Of a stretch of DNA of 64,000 bases, positions 1 through 10,580 are shown in pieces. Origin of the DNA: an uncultured bacterium (GTDB lineage Bacteria > Bacillota > Clostridia > Lachnospirales > Lachnospiraceae); assembly GCA_947175015.1 (NCBI GenBank), contig CAMWLE010000003.1, positions 20,888-84,887 on the forward strand. The letters are read 5' to 3'. A model generated the notes under the pieces. It searched no databases and was not told where the DNA came from. It saw only the letters and a program-made list of their open reading frames with translations. Numbering within the stretch: the stretch's first letter is position 1; each line of letters begins with the position of its first letter. The translations under genes and the position numbers were made by a program.

Positions 1-2
1 TA

Positions 3-1487
3 AAGGATGTTGTATTCACAGGGCGTATTGATGTACGGGAATATCTGGGAAGGATGGATTATACCATTTTGACCAGTATCAGTGAAGGGCAGCCGCTTAC
101 CATATTGGAGAGTTATGCCGCACGTAAGCCAGTGATCGCGACGGATGTGGGAAATTGTCGTGAGTTAATCTATGGTGAGGGTGATGGATGCGGTACGGCA
201 GGTATCCTGACACATATTATGAATATTGCGGAGCTTTCGTCTGCCATGTTGGAACTTGCCCGTTCCGGTCAGCTTCGGACTGCTATGGGAGAGTGCGGGT
301 ACCAGAGGGTTATGAAGGGATACCGGATACAGCAGATGAAGCAGTCCTATGAAGATATTTATGAGCAGATTGGCTGGGTATATGGAAAGCTTTGGCCGGC
401 GGAAACCTATCATATGGGCGAAGTGCGGGCCGGGAGGAAGTACGAAGAGAAGCCTTTGGCTGCTGCGTTGGGTTATGGTGCAGGGGCTTTGGATGGATAT
501 GATATTGAGGTGGAATTTGGTCCGGATTCTGGCAGCGGTTACGACATAGATTTCGATATTGATGCGGAAGGAAATACCACGAGTATCAGTACCAAGAGTC
601 ACTTGACTGATGTGAACAGGGCAGACGACAAGGATGTGAGGATTGGTACGGATAGTGACTATGAAAAGAAGTCAGAGTCCAGTATCAGCAGTGCTTATGG
701 CATGAATCAAATTGCGGCCATAGGTAAAGTTGTGGGTATTGAGAGCATTGCAGTCATGCAGGAAAGTCATGTCACAAGTGCTGCAGAAAGTATAGAAGAC
801 AGAGCTGTTGCGAAGAATGCCAATGCTGTGAAAGCGGACAATTCCCTGGAAGTTGTCAATCCTGCTGCATCAAATGACCATGAAATGTTGCGTGGTGTGG
901 GCAATGTGAATACTGCTGACAGATATGCGGATATTTCTGATAGCAGTGGGAATGGTGTTGTGATAGATTATGAGAATCTGATCAGCCGTCATGTAGGCAG
1001 AAATGGAAGAGCCAATGCTACTCCATTGACTAATGCTAATGGAGCAAACGGTATTTCCGCAACTGGAAATGTTGGCGGAACTGCCAGTACATTCGGAAAT
1101 AATGGTGTTATGGCCGCAGGTAACGCCGCAGCTATGGGTGGTGTGGGCAATAGTGATAGCAATACCTTGAACAATGTCATAAATAATGCTATCAATAATG
1201 CGCTGAACAGTGCCATTCATGATGCAGTGAACGATGCAGTGAATAATGCCGTGAATAATGTTGACAGCGCGTTGAATGTTATGATCAACAATGCGGTGAA
1301 TGATGCCCTGAACAATGCCATAAGCAATGTGGTAAATCAGGCAGTGAACAATGCTTTCAGCAACGCCCTCAATGATGCGTTGCACAATGCTTTCAGTAAT
1401 GCCTTGGAAAATGGTATCGGGAATACGTTGGCAGATACTATGGAGATGGAAGATGGAAAAATCAGCGGCTACGCCAAGGGACAATAG
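3..1487 (+). CDS. pelF: PelF-like GT4 glycosyltransferase, C-terminal part (gene starts upstream of window) with a ~350-aa low-complexity tail
   Basis: Frame is open to the window edge (KDVVFTGRIDVREYLGRMDYTILTSISEGQPLTILESYAARKPVIATDVGNCRELI), a typical GT4/PelF C-terminus; followed by pelG. Confidence 0.85.
   Translation, partial: KDVVFTGRIDVREYLGRMDYTILTSISEGQPLTILESYAARKPVIATDVGNCRELIYGEGDGCGTAGILTHIMNIAELSSAMLELARSGQLRTAMGECGYQRVMKGYRIQQMKQSYEDIYEQIGWVYGKLWPAETYHMGEVRAGRKYEEKPLAAALGYGAGALDGYDIEVEFGPDSGSGYDIDFDIDAEGNTTSISTKSHLTDVNRADDKDVRIGTDSDYEKKSESSISSAYGMNQIAAIGKVVGIESIAVMQESHVTSAAESIEDRAVAKNANAVKADNSLEVVNPAASNDHEMLRGVGNVNTADRYADISDSSGNGVVIDYENLISRHVGRNGRANATPLTNANGANGISATGNVGGTASTFGNNGVMAAGNAAAMGGVGNSDSNTLNNVINNAINNALNSAIHDAVNDAVNNAVNNVDSALNVMINNAVNDALNNAISNVVNQAVNNAFSNALNDALHNAFSNALENGIGNTLADTMEMEDGKISGYAKGQ
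1159..1437 (+). repeat. Degenerate 12-nt in-frame tandem repeat encoding x-N-A-hydrophobic tetrapeptides
   Basis: NNVINNAINNALNSAIHDAVNDAVNNAVNN...NNAVNDALNNAISNVVNQAVNNAFSNALNDALHNAFSNAL. Confidence 0.9.
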
Positions 1488-1603
1488 AAGCGGCTGACAA
1501 ATAATTGACGAAATCCTCTGGTTTTTATGTATGGCGGTGCCGCCGGCTGCATGAAAGGTCAGTACATAAGGCATAGAATGGTATGGGAATGGAGGTATGA
1601 TAT

Positions 1604-3079
1604 ATGGCCGGGATAGGCATCAGGCTGAATAGGATTTTCAGTAAAAATACTATCACTACAAATCTGTTTGGGTTTGGGTATAGTATGGTGATTACTATTG
1701 CTCCTATGTTTTTGGTCATTATAGCAGTCGTGCTTATGCAGTCGCTGTTAGGATTTTCTCAACTGGGATATGCGCCCAGAGAACTTTATTCTTGTACTGT
1801 TTTATATATTTTTATATTTGCCATGCTTACAGCATCGCCCTTTAATGCTGTTTTATCCAAGTATTTGTCAGATGTGATTTACAATGAAACATATGAAGAC
1901 ATTATACCCTGCTATTATGTGGGGTTGGTGATGAATATTATTTTCAGTTGTGCCTTGGGAATTCCATTTTGTGTCAGGGAGTACTTGGTCGGCGGTGTAG
2001 AATTATTCTTTGTATTTGCCGGATATTGTGGTTTTGTTGCGTTGGTGCTGGTGTTTTATTCTATGCTTTACTTAAATATCTGCAAGGATTACAAGAAGGT
2101 TTCTTTTTTCTTTCTGATTGGTATGGGAATATCCATTGTATTGTCTTTGATCCTGGTCTATCTGATAGGGATGGAAGTTATTTATGCCATGTTGATTTCT
2201 TTGGATGTGGGTTTTTGGGTGATAGGGAGCCTGGAACTTGCATTGATCAAAAGTTATTTCAGAGAAAATAGCGGTAAGTATAGAGAAGTACTACAGTATT
2301 TTAAGAAACATTGGCAGTTGATTGTAACCAATTTTTTATATACTTCCGGACTGTATGTTCATAATTTTGTGTTTTGGACAACAGATATGAAAATGGTTGT
2401 GGCAGATAGTTTTGTATGTATGACCACTTATGATATGGCATCCTGTATTGCGGTTTTTACCAACATTACCGCAAGTGTTATTTTTATTTCCAGGGTGGAG
2501 ATGCACTTTCATGAGCGTTATAAGGGGTATTCGGAAGCCGTGATTGGCGGAAGAGGTATTGATATTGAAAATGCAAAGCAAAGGATGTTCAGCCAGTTGG
2601 CAGAAGAGTTGATGAATCTGGTGCGCATTCAATTTATCATATCTGTGGTAATATTTTTTGTGTGTATTATTCTTCTGCCGCAGTTTGGTATGGGCGGCAT
2701 GGTAATGCGCATTTATCCGTGTCTTGCCGCAGGCTATTTTATTCTGTTTATCATGTATGCGGCAATTATTTTCCAGTATTATTACAATGATATGATAGGA
2801 GCTGTGATGACTTCTATAAGCTTTTTTGCGGCAACGCTGCTTGGCAGTATGTTAGCGACAAAACTGCCGTCTATCTGGTATGGTATTGGACTTGTAATAG
2901 GTTCCACAGTGGGGTGGGGCGTGTCTTATTATAGGCTGCGTGTGATGGAAAAAACGCTCGATATACATATTTTCTGTGCCGGAAATATTCTGAAAAAGGG
3001 GCGCGGGAAGAAACCTTCCAATAAGGTTTATGAAAAAAAGTTTTCTGTACAGGAGAATACGGCCCGGGATAACATGTGA
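1604..3079 (+). CDS. pelG: PelG-like exopolysaccharide transport membrane protein
   Basis: MAGIGIRLNRIFSKNTITTNLFGFGYSMVITIAPMF...; polytopic membrane protein directly after pelF. Confidence 0.88.
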   Translation: MAGIGIRLNRIFSKNTITTNLFGFGYSMVITIAPMFLVIIAVVLMQSLLGFSQLGYAPRELYSCTVLYIFIFAMLTASPFNAVLSKYLSDVIYNETYEDIIPCYYVGLVMNIIFSCALGIPFCVREYLVGGVELFFVFAGYCGFVALVLVFYSMLYLNICKDYKKVSFFFLIGMGISIVLSLILVYLIGMEVIYAMLISLDVGFWVIGSLELALIKSYFRENSGKYREVLQYFKKHWQLIVTNFLYTSGLYVHNFVFWTTDMKMVVADSFVCMTTYDMASCIAVFTNITASVIFISRVEMHFHERYKGYSEAVIGGRGIDIENAKQRMFSQLAEELMNLVRIQFIISVVIFFVCIILLPQFGMGGMVMRIYPCLAAGYFILFIMYAAIIFQYYYNDMIGAVMTSISFFAATLLGSMLATKLPSIWYGIGLVIGSTVGWGVSYYRLRVMEKTLDIHIFCAGNILKKGRGKKPSNKVYEKKFSVQENTARDNM

Positions 3080-3142
3080 GCAGGATCATTTGAAGCTCAA
3101 CATGGGAATTTTGAATACAGCAAGAGGGAGGAGGCGCTTAAA

Positions 3143-5545
3143 ATGTCTATGAATATGCTTACGCTTTTGCAGATGACAGGGGTTTTCTGCGCCTATTTGC
3201 TGGTCACGCTGGGGCTGCCTGCGTTTGTGCTGGAGCGTAAGCTGAAAGCACAGCACCGTCTGACGGAGAGAGTTCTGATTTATTTTATGTTGGGAAATTT
3301 CTATATCATGAATTTAGTATTTATGTTCCAACTTCTGAAAATATCTCATTTCTTTACATTAATTCTTGGCACACTGATACCTGTAATATGGGCGTGGGTG
3401 GCGCTGAATAAGATACCAGTGAAAAGCATTTTCATGGAATGGACCAAGACCATGCGAAGAGTCAGTACAGGGCTGATGGGATGGAAGACATTGACTTTAC
3501 GTATATGGTCTATTTTCAAGCGAAATCTGTTTCGATTTGGCCGCATGGTGGGACATTTCCTGTTTGGGCGGACGTTGGACACTTTCTTGGTGTTGCTGCT
3601 ATTAGCTGCATTATGTTATATCTACGGCAGTAATATTTTTCAGTATTATGGTTATAAGGAGTCTGACCTGTTAGTGCATAACTATTGGATCAATGCCATG
3701 AATGATAACCATATCTTTGCGGCAGGTGTTTATCCTTATGGTTTTCACTGTATCGTGTATTATCTTCATGCAGTCTTCGGATTTGATACCTATGTTATTC
3801 TGCGAGTATTTGCTTTCCCGCAGAATGTAATGATTCACTTCATGCTTTTCAGTTTTCTGAAGCTCTGCTGTAAGAGTAAATATGCGGCATATATAGGAAC
3901 TTTTTTGTATATCATGGGAGGTTTTTTTGCGGAAAATACATATTCGCGTTATTATGCCACACTGCCCCAGGAGTTTGGTATGCTTTTTATTTTGCCGGCT
4001 GTTTATTTTGGTTTTGCTTATTTTGCGGTGAGAAAAAAGGAACTGGCGGAAGAAATACATATAAGAAAGTCTCGTTTATATCTTGTGGAATTTGCCATGA
4101 GTTTTTCAATGACGTTGGCGGTACATTTTTATGATACGGTGATTGTCGGTTTGTTCTGTGCGGCAATGGCTCTGGGATATGGATTTCTGTTTTTTCGCAA
4201 AAAGTATTTCCGGGAGGTGGTCTGTACTTGTGCAATCGGCGTAGTCATTGCGGTGCTGCCTATGTTGTTGGCTTTTATAGGAGGTACCCCTCTGCAGGGG
4301 TCGCTGGGGTGGGGATGGAACGTAATCACAGGAGAAAATCATCTGACTACGGGCACTGAAAATTCCGAAACAGCAGACGACACTCAAACGGCCGCGTCAG
4401 GGGATACAGAAGATGGTGCTCAGGGTGGCGCATTGGGAAGTGCAGAAGATGGCGCCAGGGCTGAAACATCGGCAAGTGTCAGTGAGGGCTCCCAGGTTAT
4501 GCCAGATGTGTCAGGTGAGGAAATGGCTCCAAAGATGAGCTTTGGTGAGAAACTGCAGAATTTGGCAGCAAAAGTGAAGGACAAGCTGACATCAGGTTGG
4601 CAGGATATCTATGATGTTATTAATGCGTTTGTGCTACGGCTTAAGGTAAGAGAGGGAACCTATGGAATCATGTGTTCATTCCTGGGGTTAATTGTTTTAG
4701 GGGTGTTGTACTTTCTGCTAAAACAGAACTGTTATGGGGCAATGTTGATTTCGACGGGAATTTATATGATTTTTATCAGTGTAATGATGACAGCTCGTTC
4801 TTTTGGATTACCACCTTTGATGGATAAAAATCGAGGCAGTATTTATTTTGCATATTCGCTGCCCATCGTAGCTTCTTTTGTGACAGATGCTATATTGAAC
4901 CTGTGTTTTCTGCCAATGAAGCGTAAGTATGTGATGAACTTCCTGTCATTTGCATGTGTCGTTTTGGCTATGGGGTATTTGTGGCAGGAGCAGCGCTTAA
5001 AAAGGCCAAGGGATTCCCAGGCACAGATCATGAATGAAAATGTTGTATGTCTGACAAATATCATAAAGTCAGAAGAAGATTATACATGGACCATTGTTTC
5101 GGCCAATGATGAAACGCAGATGGGAATGGAGCATGGATATCATTATGAAACCATTGATTTTTTGGAGGCTATGGAAGAATCCGTTTCGCAGGCTATGATT
5201 CGGATTCCCACCAACACGGTTTATTTCTTTATAGAGAAGTGTCCTGTAGACTATGCGGTTAGATATGCGGAATCCGGTCAGTATGTATCGGAAGTGGGAG
5301 CTGCGAATCCATTGCCGGAGAATAATGGACTCAGAATGTATCAAGGAGATCAAAGGTTTATTGTTATGTCTCGTATGTATTATTGGGCGCAGGAATTTCA
5401 GCGGTTATATCCGAATGAGATGGAAGTGTATCTGGAGACGGATCAATTTGTATGTTACAGGATAGAGCAGAATCCATATCGCTTATACAATTTTGCCATT
5501 GATTATGGTTATAACACTGCCAATGAAACGGCAGAATCCTTTTGA
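3143..5545 (+). CDS. Polytopic membrane protein, GT-C-like, with a low-complexity acidic insert (~4360-4530)
   Basis: 800 aa, many TM segments, YPYGFHCIVYYLHAVFGFDTYVILRVFAFPQ motif region; lies in the Pel-type cluster. Confidence 0.65.
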   Translation: MSMNMLTLLQMTGVFCAYLLVTLGLPAFVLERKLKAQHRLTERVLIYFMLGNFYIMNLVFMFQLLKISHFFTLILGTLIPVIWAWVALNKIPVKSIFMEWTKTMRRVSTGLMGWKTLTLRIWSIFKRNLFRFGRMVGHFLFGRTLDTFLVLLLLAALCYIYGSNIFQYYGYKESDLLVHNYWINAMNDNHIFAAGVYPYGFHCIVYYLHAVFGFDTYVILRVFAFPQNVMIHFMLFSFLKLCCKSKYAAYIGTFLYIMGGFFAENTYSRYYATLPQEFGMLFILPAVYFGFAYFAVRKKELAEEIHIRKSRLYLVEFAMSFSMTLAVHFYDTVIVGLFCAAMALGYGFLFFRKKYFREVVCTCAIGVVIAVLPMLLAFIGGTPLQGSLGWGWNVITGENHLTTGTENSETADDTQTAASGDTEDGAQGGALGSAEDGARAETSASVSEGSQVMPDVSGEEMAPKMSFGEKLQNLAAKVKDKLTSGWQDIYDVINAFVLRLKVREGTYGIMCSFLGLIVLGVLYFLLKQNCYGAMLISTGIYMIFISVMMTARSFGLPPLMDKNRGSIYFAYSLPIVASFVTDAILNLCFLPMKRKYVMNFLSFACVVLAMGYLWQEQRLKRPRDSQAQIMNENVVCLTNIIKSEEDYTWTIVSANDETQMGMEHGYHYETIDFLEAMEESVSQAMIRIPTNTVYFFIEKCPVDYAVRYAESGQYVSEVGAANPLPENNGLRMYQGDQRFIVMSRMYYWAQEFQRLYPNEMEVYLETDQFVCYRIEQNPYRLYNFAIDYGYNTANETAESF

Positions 5546-5604
5546 AGTTCACAATCTTTGATATATCAATATCCAAAAGTAATGCTTTAGGAAAGGGTGG
5601 AGAG

Positions 5605-5997
5605 ATGGAACCAGGTATTGTGCTGCGAGTTATTGTGATATTGACAGGTGTGTTCCTGTTGTTTGTCACATTGTCTTCCCTTGCAAAAAGGAGGATGACC
5701 GAACCTTTTGTCCTCACATGGGGATTAATCAGTGTGATTATTGTATTGGGAGGAATTTTGCTGCGGCCTACTGAGTGGAATCGTTATATCAGCGGTACCG
5801 GAATGCTGTTGGTTGGGATGATAAGTTTCTGTGTGATATTTGGAACGTATTTTATCAGTGCCAGAGTATCTGAGCTGATGCGTAAAAATATGGAGTTGGC
5901 CATGCAATTATCTTTGATGAAACAGGAGAGCGATGAGATGAAAGAGCAGTTGGCGAAGCTGACAGAGGCTATGGGAAAGAGAGAGGCAGACTTGTGA
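5605..5997 (+). CDS. DUF2304 family small membrane protein
   Basis: Internal ATG at 5605 has RBS (aaagggtggagag); ILTGVFLLFVTLSSLAKRRMTEPFVLTWGLISVIIVLGGILL typical of DUF2304. Confidence 0.75.
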   Translation: MEPGIVLRVIVILTGVFLLFVTLSSLAKRRMTEPFVLTWGLISVIIVLGGILLRPTEWNRYISGTGMLLVGMISFCVIFGTYFISARVSELMRKNMELAMQLSLMKQESDEMKEQLAKLTEAMGKREADL

Positions 5998-6010
5998 GAA
6001 AGGCAAACCT

Positions 6011-7210
6011 ATGAAAGAGGTATTGTTTGTCATCAATACTTTGGGACGGGCCGGAGCAGAGACAGCGTTGCTGGAACTTCTGAACCGTATGAATCCGAAG
6101 GAGTATCATATTTCTCTGTATGTATTAATGAACCAGGGAGAGATGGTGCAGGAACTTCCCCAATATGTGAAGTTGCTGAACAGACATTATGCGGCGGTTT
6201 CCGTATTGAGCAGTGAAGGGCAGAAAGTATTGCGCAGGCAAGTTCTGAGAGCTATGTTCACTCGTATGACAGTGATAAAGTGCTTTCCATACATATGGAA
6301 GAATCTATGTGCTATGTTGGGGGAAAGGAGAGTGCTGCCGGATAAACTGTTATGGAGGGTATTGGCTGAGGGTGGACAGAGATTGGATAAACATTATGAT
6401 CTTGCGGTGGCTTTTTTAGAGGGTGGTTCCGCATATTATGTGGCAGAACATGTAAATGCAGACAAAAAAGCAGCTTTTATTCATGTAGATTATCAAAAAG
6501 CAGGATATACCAGAGCATTGGACAGGGATTGTTATATAAAGTATGACAGAATTTTTGCAGTGTCGGGGGAAGTCAGGGAGGCTTTTCTTACAGTATATCC
6601 GGAATGTGGGCCGCGGACAGATATTTTCCATAATCTGCTCAACAGGGATAAAATATACAGTAAGGCGAAGCTCTCCGGAGGGTTTGAGGATACATTTGCT
6701 GGACAGCGAATCTTGACCGTGGGCAGGTTGACGAAGCAGAAGGCTGTTGAGGTTTCCATAGAGGCGATGAAACTGTTAAAAGAGGCAGGATTACAGGCGA
6801 AATGGTATGTGTTGGGAGAGGGAGATCAGCGAAGTTTTCTGGAGGAAAGGATTAGAAAATTGGGGCTGGAGAGGGATTTTATTCTGCTTGGTGCGGTGGA
6901 TAATCCCTATCCCTATATGGTACAGGCGGATGTATATGTACATGCCAGCCGTTTTGAGGGTAAAAGCATTGCGATTCAGGAGGCGCAGATTCTTGGAAAG
7001 GCGATTCTGGTATCTGATTGCAGCGGAAATCGGGAACAGGTAGAGCATAATGTAGATGGAGTGATGTGCAGGCTGACTCCGGAGGAAATTGCGAAGGAGG
7101 TCGGAGCGCTTTTAGAGGATGCCGAAAAGAGAATGCGTCTGGGAAAGGCGGCAGCATTAAGAAAAATGACAGAAGAAGGGGAATTGGATAAATTGCTTTC
7201 ATTACTGTGA
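6011..7210 (+). CDS. GT4 family glycosyltransferase
   Basis: LFVINTLGRAGAETALLELLNRM ... ILTVGRLTKQKAVEVSIEAMKLL ... FEGKSIAIQEAQILGKAILVSDCSGNREQVEHNVDG. Confidence 0.9.
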   Translation: MKEVLFVINTLGRAGAETALLELLNRMNPKEYHISLYVLMNQGEMVQELPQYVKLLNRHYAAVSVLSSEGQKVLRRQVLRAMFTRMTVIKCFPYIWKNLCAMLGERRVLPDKLLWRVLAEGGQRLDKHYDLAVAFLEGGSAYYVAEHVNADKKAAFIHVDYQKAGYTRALDRDCYIKYDRIFAVSGEVREAFLTVYPECGPRTDIFHNLLNRDKIYSKAKLSGGFEDTFAGQRILTVGRLTKQKAVEVSIEAMKLLKEAGLQAKWYVLGEGDQRSFLEERIRKLGLERDFILLGAVDNPYPYMVQADVYVHASRFEGKSIAIQEAQILGKAILVSDCSGNREQVEHNVDGVMCRLTPEEIAKEVGALLEDAEKRMRLGKAAALRKMTEEGELDKLLSLL

Positions 7211-7330
7211 AAGTACCGAACCTCGTCAGCGGAAACAGCACAGTTTGAACAAGCTTCCTTGCTTATTTGGCAAGTGTGAACATGCAAGAATAGAAAACGT
7301 AGCTGACCATAGATAAAATGGGGTGGGGAA

Positions 7331-8107
7331 ATGGAACAGAAATCCTTATTGATTATTATTCCCGCGTATAATGAGGGAAAAAATATCGGAGCACTGTTGG
7401 AGCGGCTGGAACAGCCGGAAATTCGGGAAATTGCCGATATACTGGTGATGAATGATGCTTCTACGGATAACACTGGGGAAATTGTCAAGGCGCGGGGACA
7501 CAAGGTAGTAACACATGTATACAATCTTGGTTATGGTAGTGGACTTCAGGTGGGATATAAATATGCCGCAAACAAAGGGTATCGTTATGTCATTCAGATG
7601 GATGCCGATGGACAGCATGATGTGGACAATGTAAAGATATTGTATCAGAGGTTGTTGGTAACGGATGAGAATGGAAGGCATCCGGATATTGTACTTGGTT
7701 CGCGTTTTGTGGAGGGCAGTGTCACATATCCGATTTCTTTTGTGAAAAGGGTTGCATATGTAGTATTTCGTTTGTTGATACGTATGGGGACGGGCAGGAA
7801 AATCATGGACCCTACCACCGGACTGCAAGGATTGAGCCGAAGGGCTTTTTCCTTTTATTCCAAATACAATCATTTTGATGATAGATATCCGGATGCCAAT
7901 ATGATTATGCAGATGATGTTATTGGGATATTGGGTGGAGGAAGTGCCGGCAGTAATGCATGTCAGATCAGAAGGGATCAGTATGCATTCCGGACTGAAGC
8001 CGATAGTGTATATGTTTCGTATGGTATTTTCCATAATCGCAGTATGGGTCAGGATCAAATTGTTTCATGTGGATGTGGGGGCTGTCAATGAAGAATCTGT
8101 TTTGTAA
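7331..8107 (+). CDS. GT2 family glycosyltransferase (polyprenyl-phosphate sugar transferase-like)
   Basis: LLIIIPAYNEGKNIGALLERLE...ADILVMNDASTDNT...VIQMDADGQHD...MDPTTGLQG. Confidence 0.9.
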   Translation: MEQKSLLIIIPAYNEGKNIGALLERLEQPEIREIADILVMNDASTDNTGEIVKARGHKVVTHVYNLGYGSGLQVGYKYAANKGYRYVIQMDADGQHDVDNVKILYQRLLVTDENGRHPDIVLGSRFVEGSVTYPISFVKRVAYVVFRLLIRMGTGRKIMDPTTGLQGLSRRAFSFYSKYNHFDDRYPDANMIMQMMLLGYWVEEVPAVMHVRSEGISMHSGLKPIVYMFRMVFSIIAVWVRIKLFHVDVGAVNEESVL

Positions 8108-9410
8108 GTTGGGCACAGGCCGAAAAGGATGGCATTTTGATAAGGCGGATTTGACAGAGGTTACGGAGGAATTATCCAATCCGGCCAGGGGATGGTATCA
8201 GATACATACGTTCAGGATAGAGCAGGAGCCAGATTTTAATGAGTTGGAATGGTGTGTGAATAAAAGGGATACTCTGGTGCTGGTACTGATGGATATCGGA
8301 TTTTTTCAGGACAGGGATCTGGATGAAGAGGCATTGGAGCGAATAGGTAGAATTTTGCGTTTTTTTGCAGATAGAAAGTATGATTGCATTGTAAGGGCTG
8401 TCTATGATCATGAGGGCAGAGCAATGGAGAGGGAACCGTTTTTCTTTGGGCAGGTATTGAAGCATCTGCAGCAGATATGTGGTGTGTTGGAGCAGTATAG
8501 TGGTTCTGTTTTCGTGTATCAGGGGATGTTGGTGGGAAATTGGGGGGAGATGCATACTTCCCGTTTTCTCCATGAGGATAAGCTGGTACAGATGACAGAG
8601 GTGCTGCGGTCGTGCATTGGTGACAGGATGTATTTGGCAGTGAGACGGCCTGTTTGTTGGAGGCTGCTGCACCGAAGTATGGATGGGGTGAAATTGATCT
8701 GTTTTGATCATATGGGACTTTTTGATGATGGAATGTTTGGCTCTGCGAGTCATTTGGGTACCTTTGGAACTTTGTCTCGGGAAGAAGCGTCATGGAATGT
8801 TCCCTGGTCCAGAGAGGACGAGCTGGCATTTGAAAGAGAGCTTGGGCATTATGCTCCGAATGGCGGAGAAGCTGTGTATGGGGATGGATTTGTGGAGGGA
8901 ATGACACCGGAGAGGGTGATTCGTGAACTCAGGCAGATGCAGGTTACTTATTTGAACCGGGTCTATGATGCGAAGATTCTGGATGTATGGAAAGAGTGGA
9001 GTTGTCCGGGACACAGTGTATGGACGGATAAAAGTTTACTTGATTTCATTGGAGCACATCTGGGATATCGGCTGTTGGTGCGGAAAGCTTCGATGATAGT
9101 AAAAAAAGGAAATGGGAAAAGTCTGGTGGAGGTGGAGGTAGAAAATATTGGTTTTGGAGGGGTTTATCAGGAGGCAGAGCTTTATCTGGAAAGTCTGGAT
9201 GAAAGGGGGCAAAGGTGCCTTGTAGAGCCAGTGCAGCAGATGAAGGGATGGTGTAGTGGGGAAAAGAGGCAGCTTTCCTGGAAGATGGAACTTGGTAATT
9301 ATGAGTTGTATTTGGGGGCAAGAAGAAAATGGGATGGTATGAGAATTCGTTTTGCCAATCTTTCGGACAGTGAGGGAAGGACTCTTCTGGGGCGTATTTC
9401 TATGGAGTGA
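8088..9410 (+). CDS. DUF4874/DUF4832-type protein
   Basis: LSNPARGWYQIHTF...VLVLMDIGFFQDRDLDEEALERIGRILRFFADRKYDCIVRAVYDHEG...YQGMLVGNWGEMHTSRFL; start at 8088 is likelier than 8067. Confidence 0.7.
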   Translation: MKNLFCKLGTGRKGWHFDKADLTEVTEELSNPARGWYQIHTFRIEQEPDFNELEWCVNKRDTLVLVLMDIGFFQDRDLDEEALERIGRILRFFADRKYDCIVRAVYDHEGRAMEREPFFFGQVLKHLQQICGVLEQYSGSVFVYQGMLVGNWGEMHTSRFLHEDKLVQMTEVLRSCIGDRMYLAVRRPVCWRLLHRSMDGVKLICFDHMGLFDDGMFGSASHLGTFGTLSREEASWNVPWSREDELAFERELGHYAPNGGEAVYGDGFVEGMTPERVIRELRQMQVTYLNRVYDAKILDVWKEWSCPGHSVWTDKSLLDFIGAHLGYRLLVRKASMIVKKGNGKSLVEVEVENIGFGGVYQEAELYLESLDERGQRCLVEPVQQMKGWCSGEKRQLSWKMELGNYELYLGARRKWDGMRIRFANLSDSEGRTLLGRISME

Positions 9411-9452
9411 GGATACAACTGAATTTCGGTATGCTCGCTCGTCGATAAGTAT

Positions 9453-10562
9453 GTGGCGTCCATACGTCAGAAAACCATGTTGGAATGTCAGGTAGATATG
9501 TTGCATTTGGGATGCTCTCTGGTATGCGGAGGTGTAGATGTGGAGCAGATTGATTTTGTGATAACCTGGGTGGATGGACAGGATGAGGCATGGCGGAAGG
9601 AAAAGGCCAGGTATGCACACGGAGGGAAGAGGGTTGATGACAATGATGAGAGATATCGGGATTGGGAGCTTCTGAAATTTTGGTTCCGAGGGGTGGAGAA
9701 ATTTGCGCCATGGGTGAGAAAAATTCATTTTATCACTTGGGGACATTTTCCCAAATGGCTGGAGACGAATCACCCCAGGCTGCACATTGTTCGTCATGAA
9801 GATTATATCCCCAGAGAATTTCTGCCGGTGTTTAACTCTAATGTGCTGGAAATTTATATGCACAGGATAGAAGGATTGTCAGAGCAGTTTGTGTATTTTA
9901 ATGATGATATGTTATTAACCGGGGAAGTGGAACCTGAGACCTTTTTCGTCAGGGGAAAGCCTTGTGATATGCTGGCATTTCAGCCAGTGGTGGCAAATCC
10001 TGCAAATCCTGTTATGTCTCATTTATTTCTGAACAATACACTGATATTGGCAAAATATTTTAATAAACGGGAAAATGTGCGCAAGCATCCGGGAGATTAT
10101 TTTAAAATCGGTTATCCGCCATTGTATTTTTTCTATAATATATTGGAAATGGCGTTTCCATTGTATACAGGTTTTTATACGGTACATGGGCCTTTTCCGT
10201 TTTTAAAGAGTACTTTTGAAGAGATTTGGGAGAAGGAAGGGGAAGCTTTACGGCGCATGTCTGCCAATCGTTTCCGCAGTGAAGATGATTTGATGATCTA
10301 TTTGTTTCGTGAATGGCAGAAGCTGACAGGAAATTTTCATGCGAAAAATATGCACAAAGATTTTCGCTACTATAATTTGTCAGATGAGAATGGAAAACTG
10401 GAAGCGGATATCAGGAAGCAAAAGTATAAGATGATATGTATTAATGATGGAAAGATCAATGGTGATTATGAGCATATTAAGATGGGGCTCAGGGAGGCAT
10501 TTATGCAGATAATGCCACAGTCCTGTTCTTTTGAACGGAGTGTGAAGGGTGGCAGCGTTTGA
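9453..10562 (+). CDS. Stealth family capsular polysaccharide phosphotransferase
   Basis: IDFVITWVDGQDEAWRKEK...DDNDERYRDWELLKFWFRGVEKFAPWVRKIHFITWG...FNSNVLEIYMHRIEGLSEQFVYFNDDMLL (Stealth conserved regions). Confidence 0.9.
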   Translation: MASIRQKTMLECQVDMLHLGCSLVCGGVDVEQIDFVITWVDGQDEAWRKEKARYAHGGKRVDDNDERYRDWELLKFWFRGVEKFAPWVRKIHFITWGHFPKWLETNHPRLHIVRHEDYIPREFLPVFNSNVLEIYMHRIEGLSEQFVYFNDDMLLTGEVEPETFFVRGKPCDMLAFQPVVANPANPVMSHLFLNNTLILAKYFNKRENVRKHPGDYFKIGYPPLYFFYNILEMAFPLYTGFYTVHGPFPFLKSTFEEIWEKEGEALRRMSANRFRSEDDLMIYLFREWQKLTGNFHAKNMHKDFRYYNLSDENGKLEADIRKQKYKMICINDGKINGDYEHIKMGLREAFMQIMPQSCSFERSVKGGSV

Positions 10563-10580
10563 GAGCTGGGAGGAAGGGTT

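Noticed and set aside
870-1574. Antisense 234-aa ORF over the PelF repeat tail
   Set aside because: A 12-nt repeat keeps all frames open; no plausible RBS or homology; shadow ORF.
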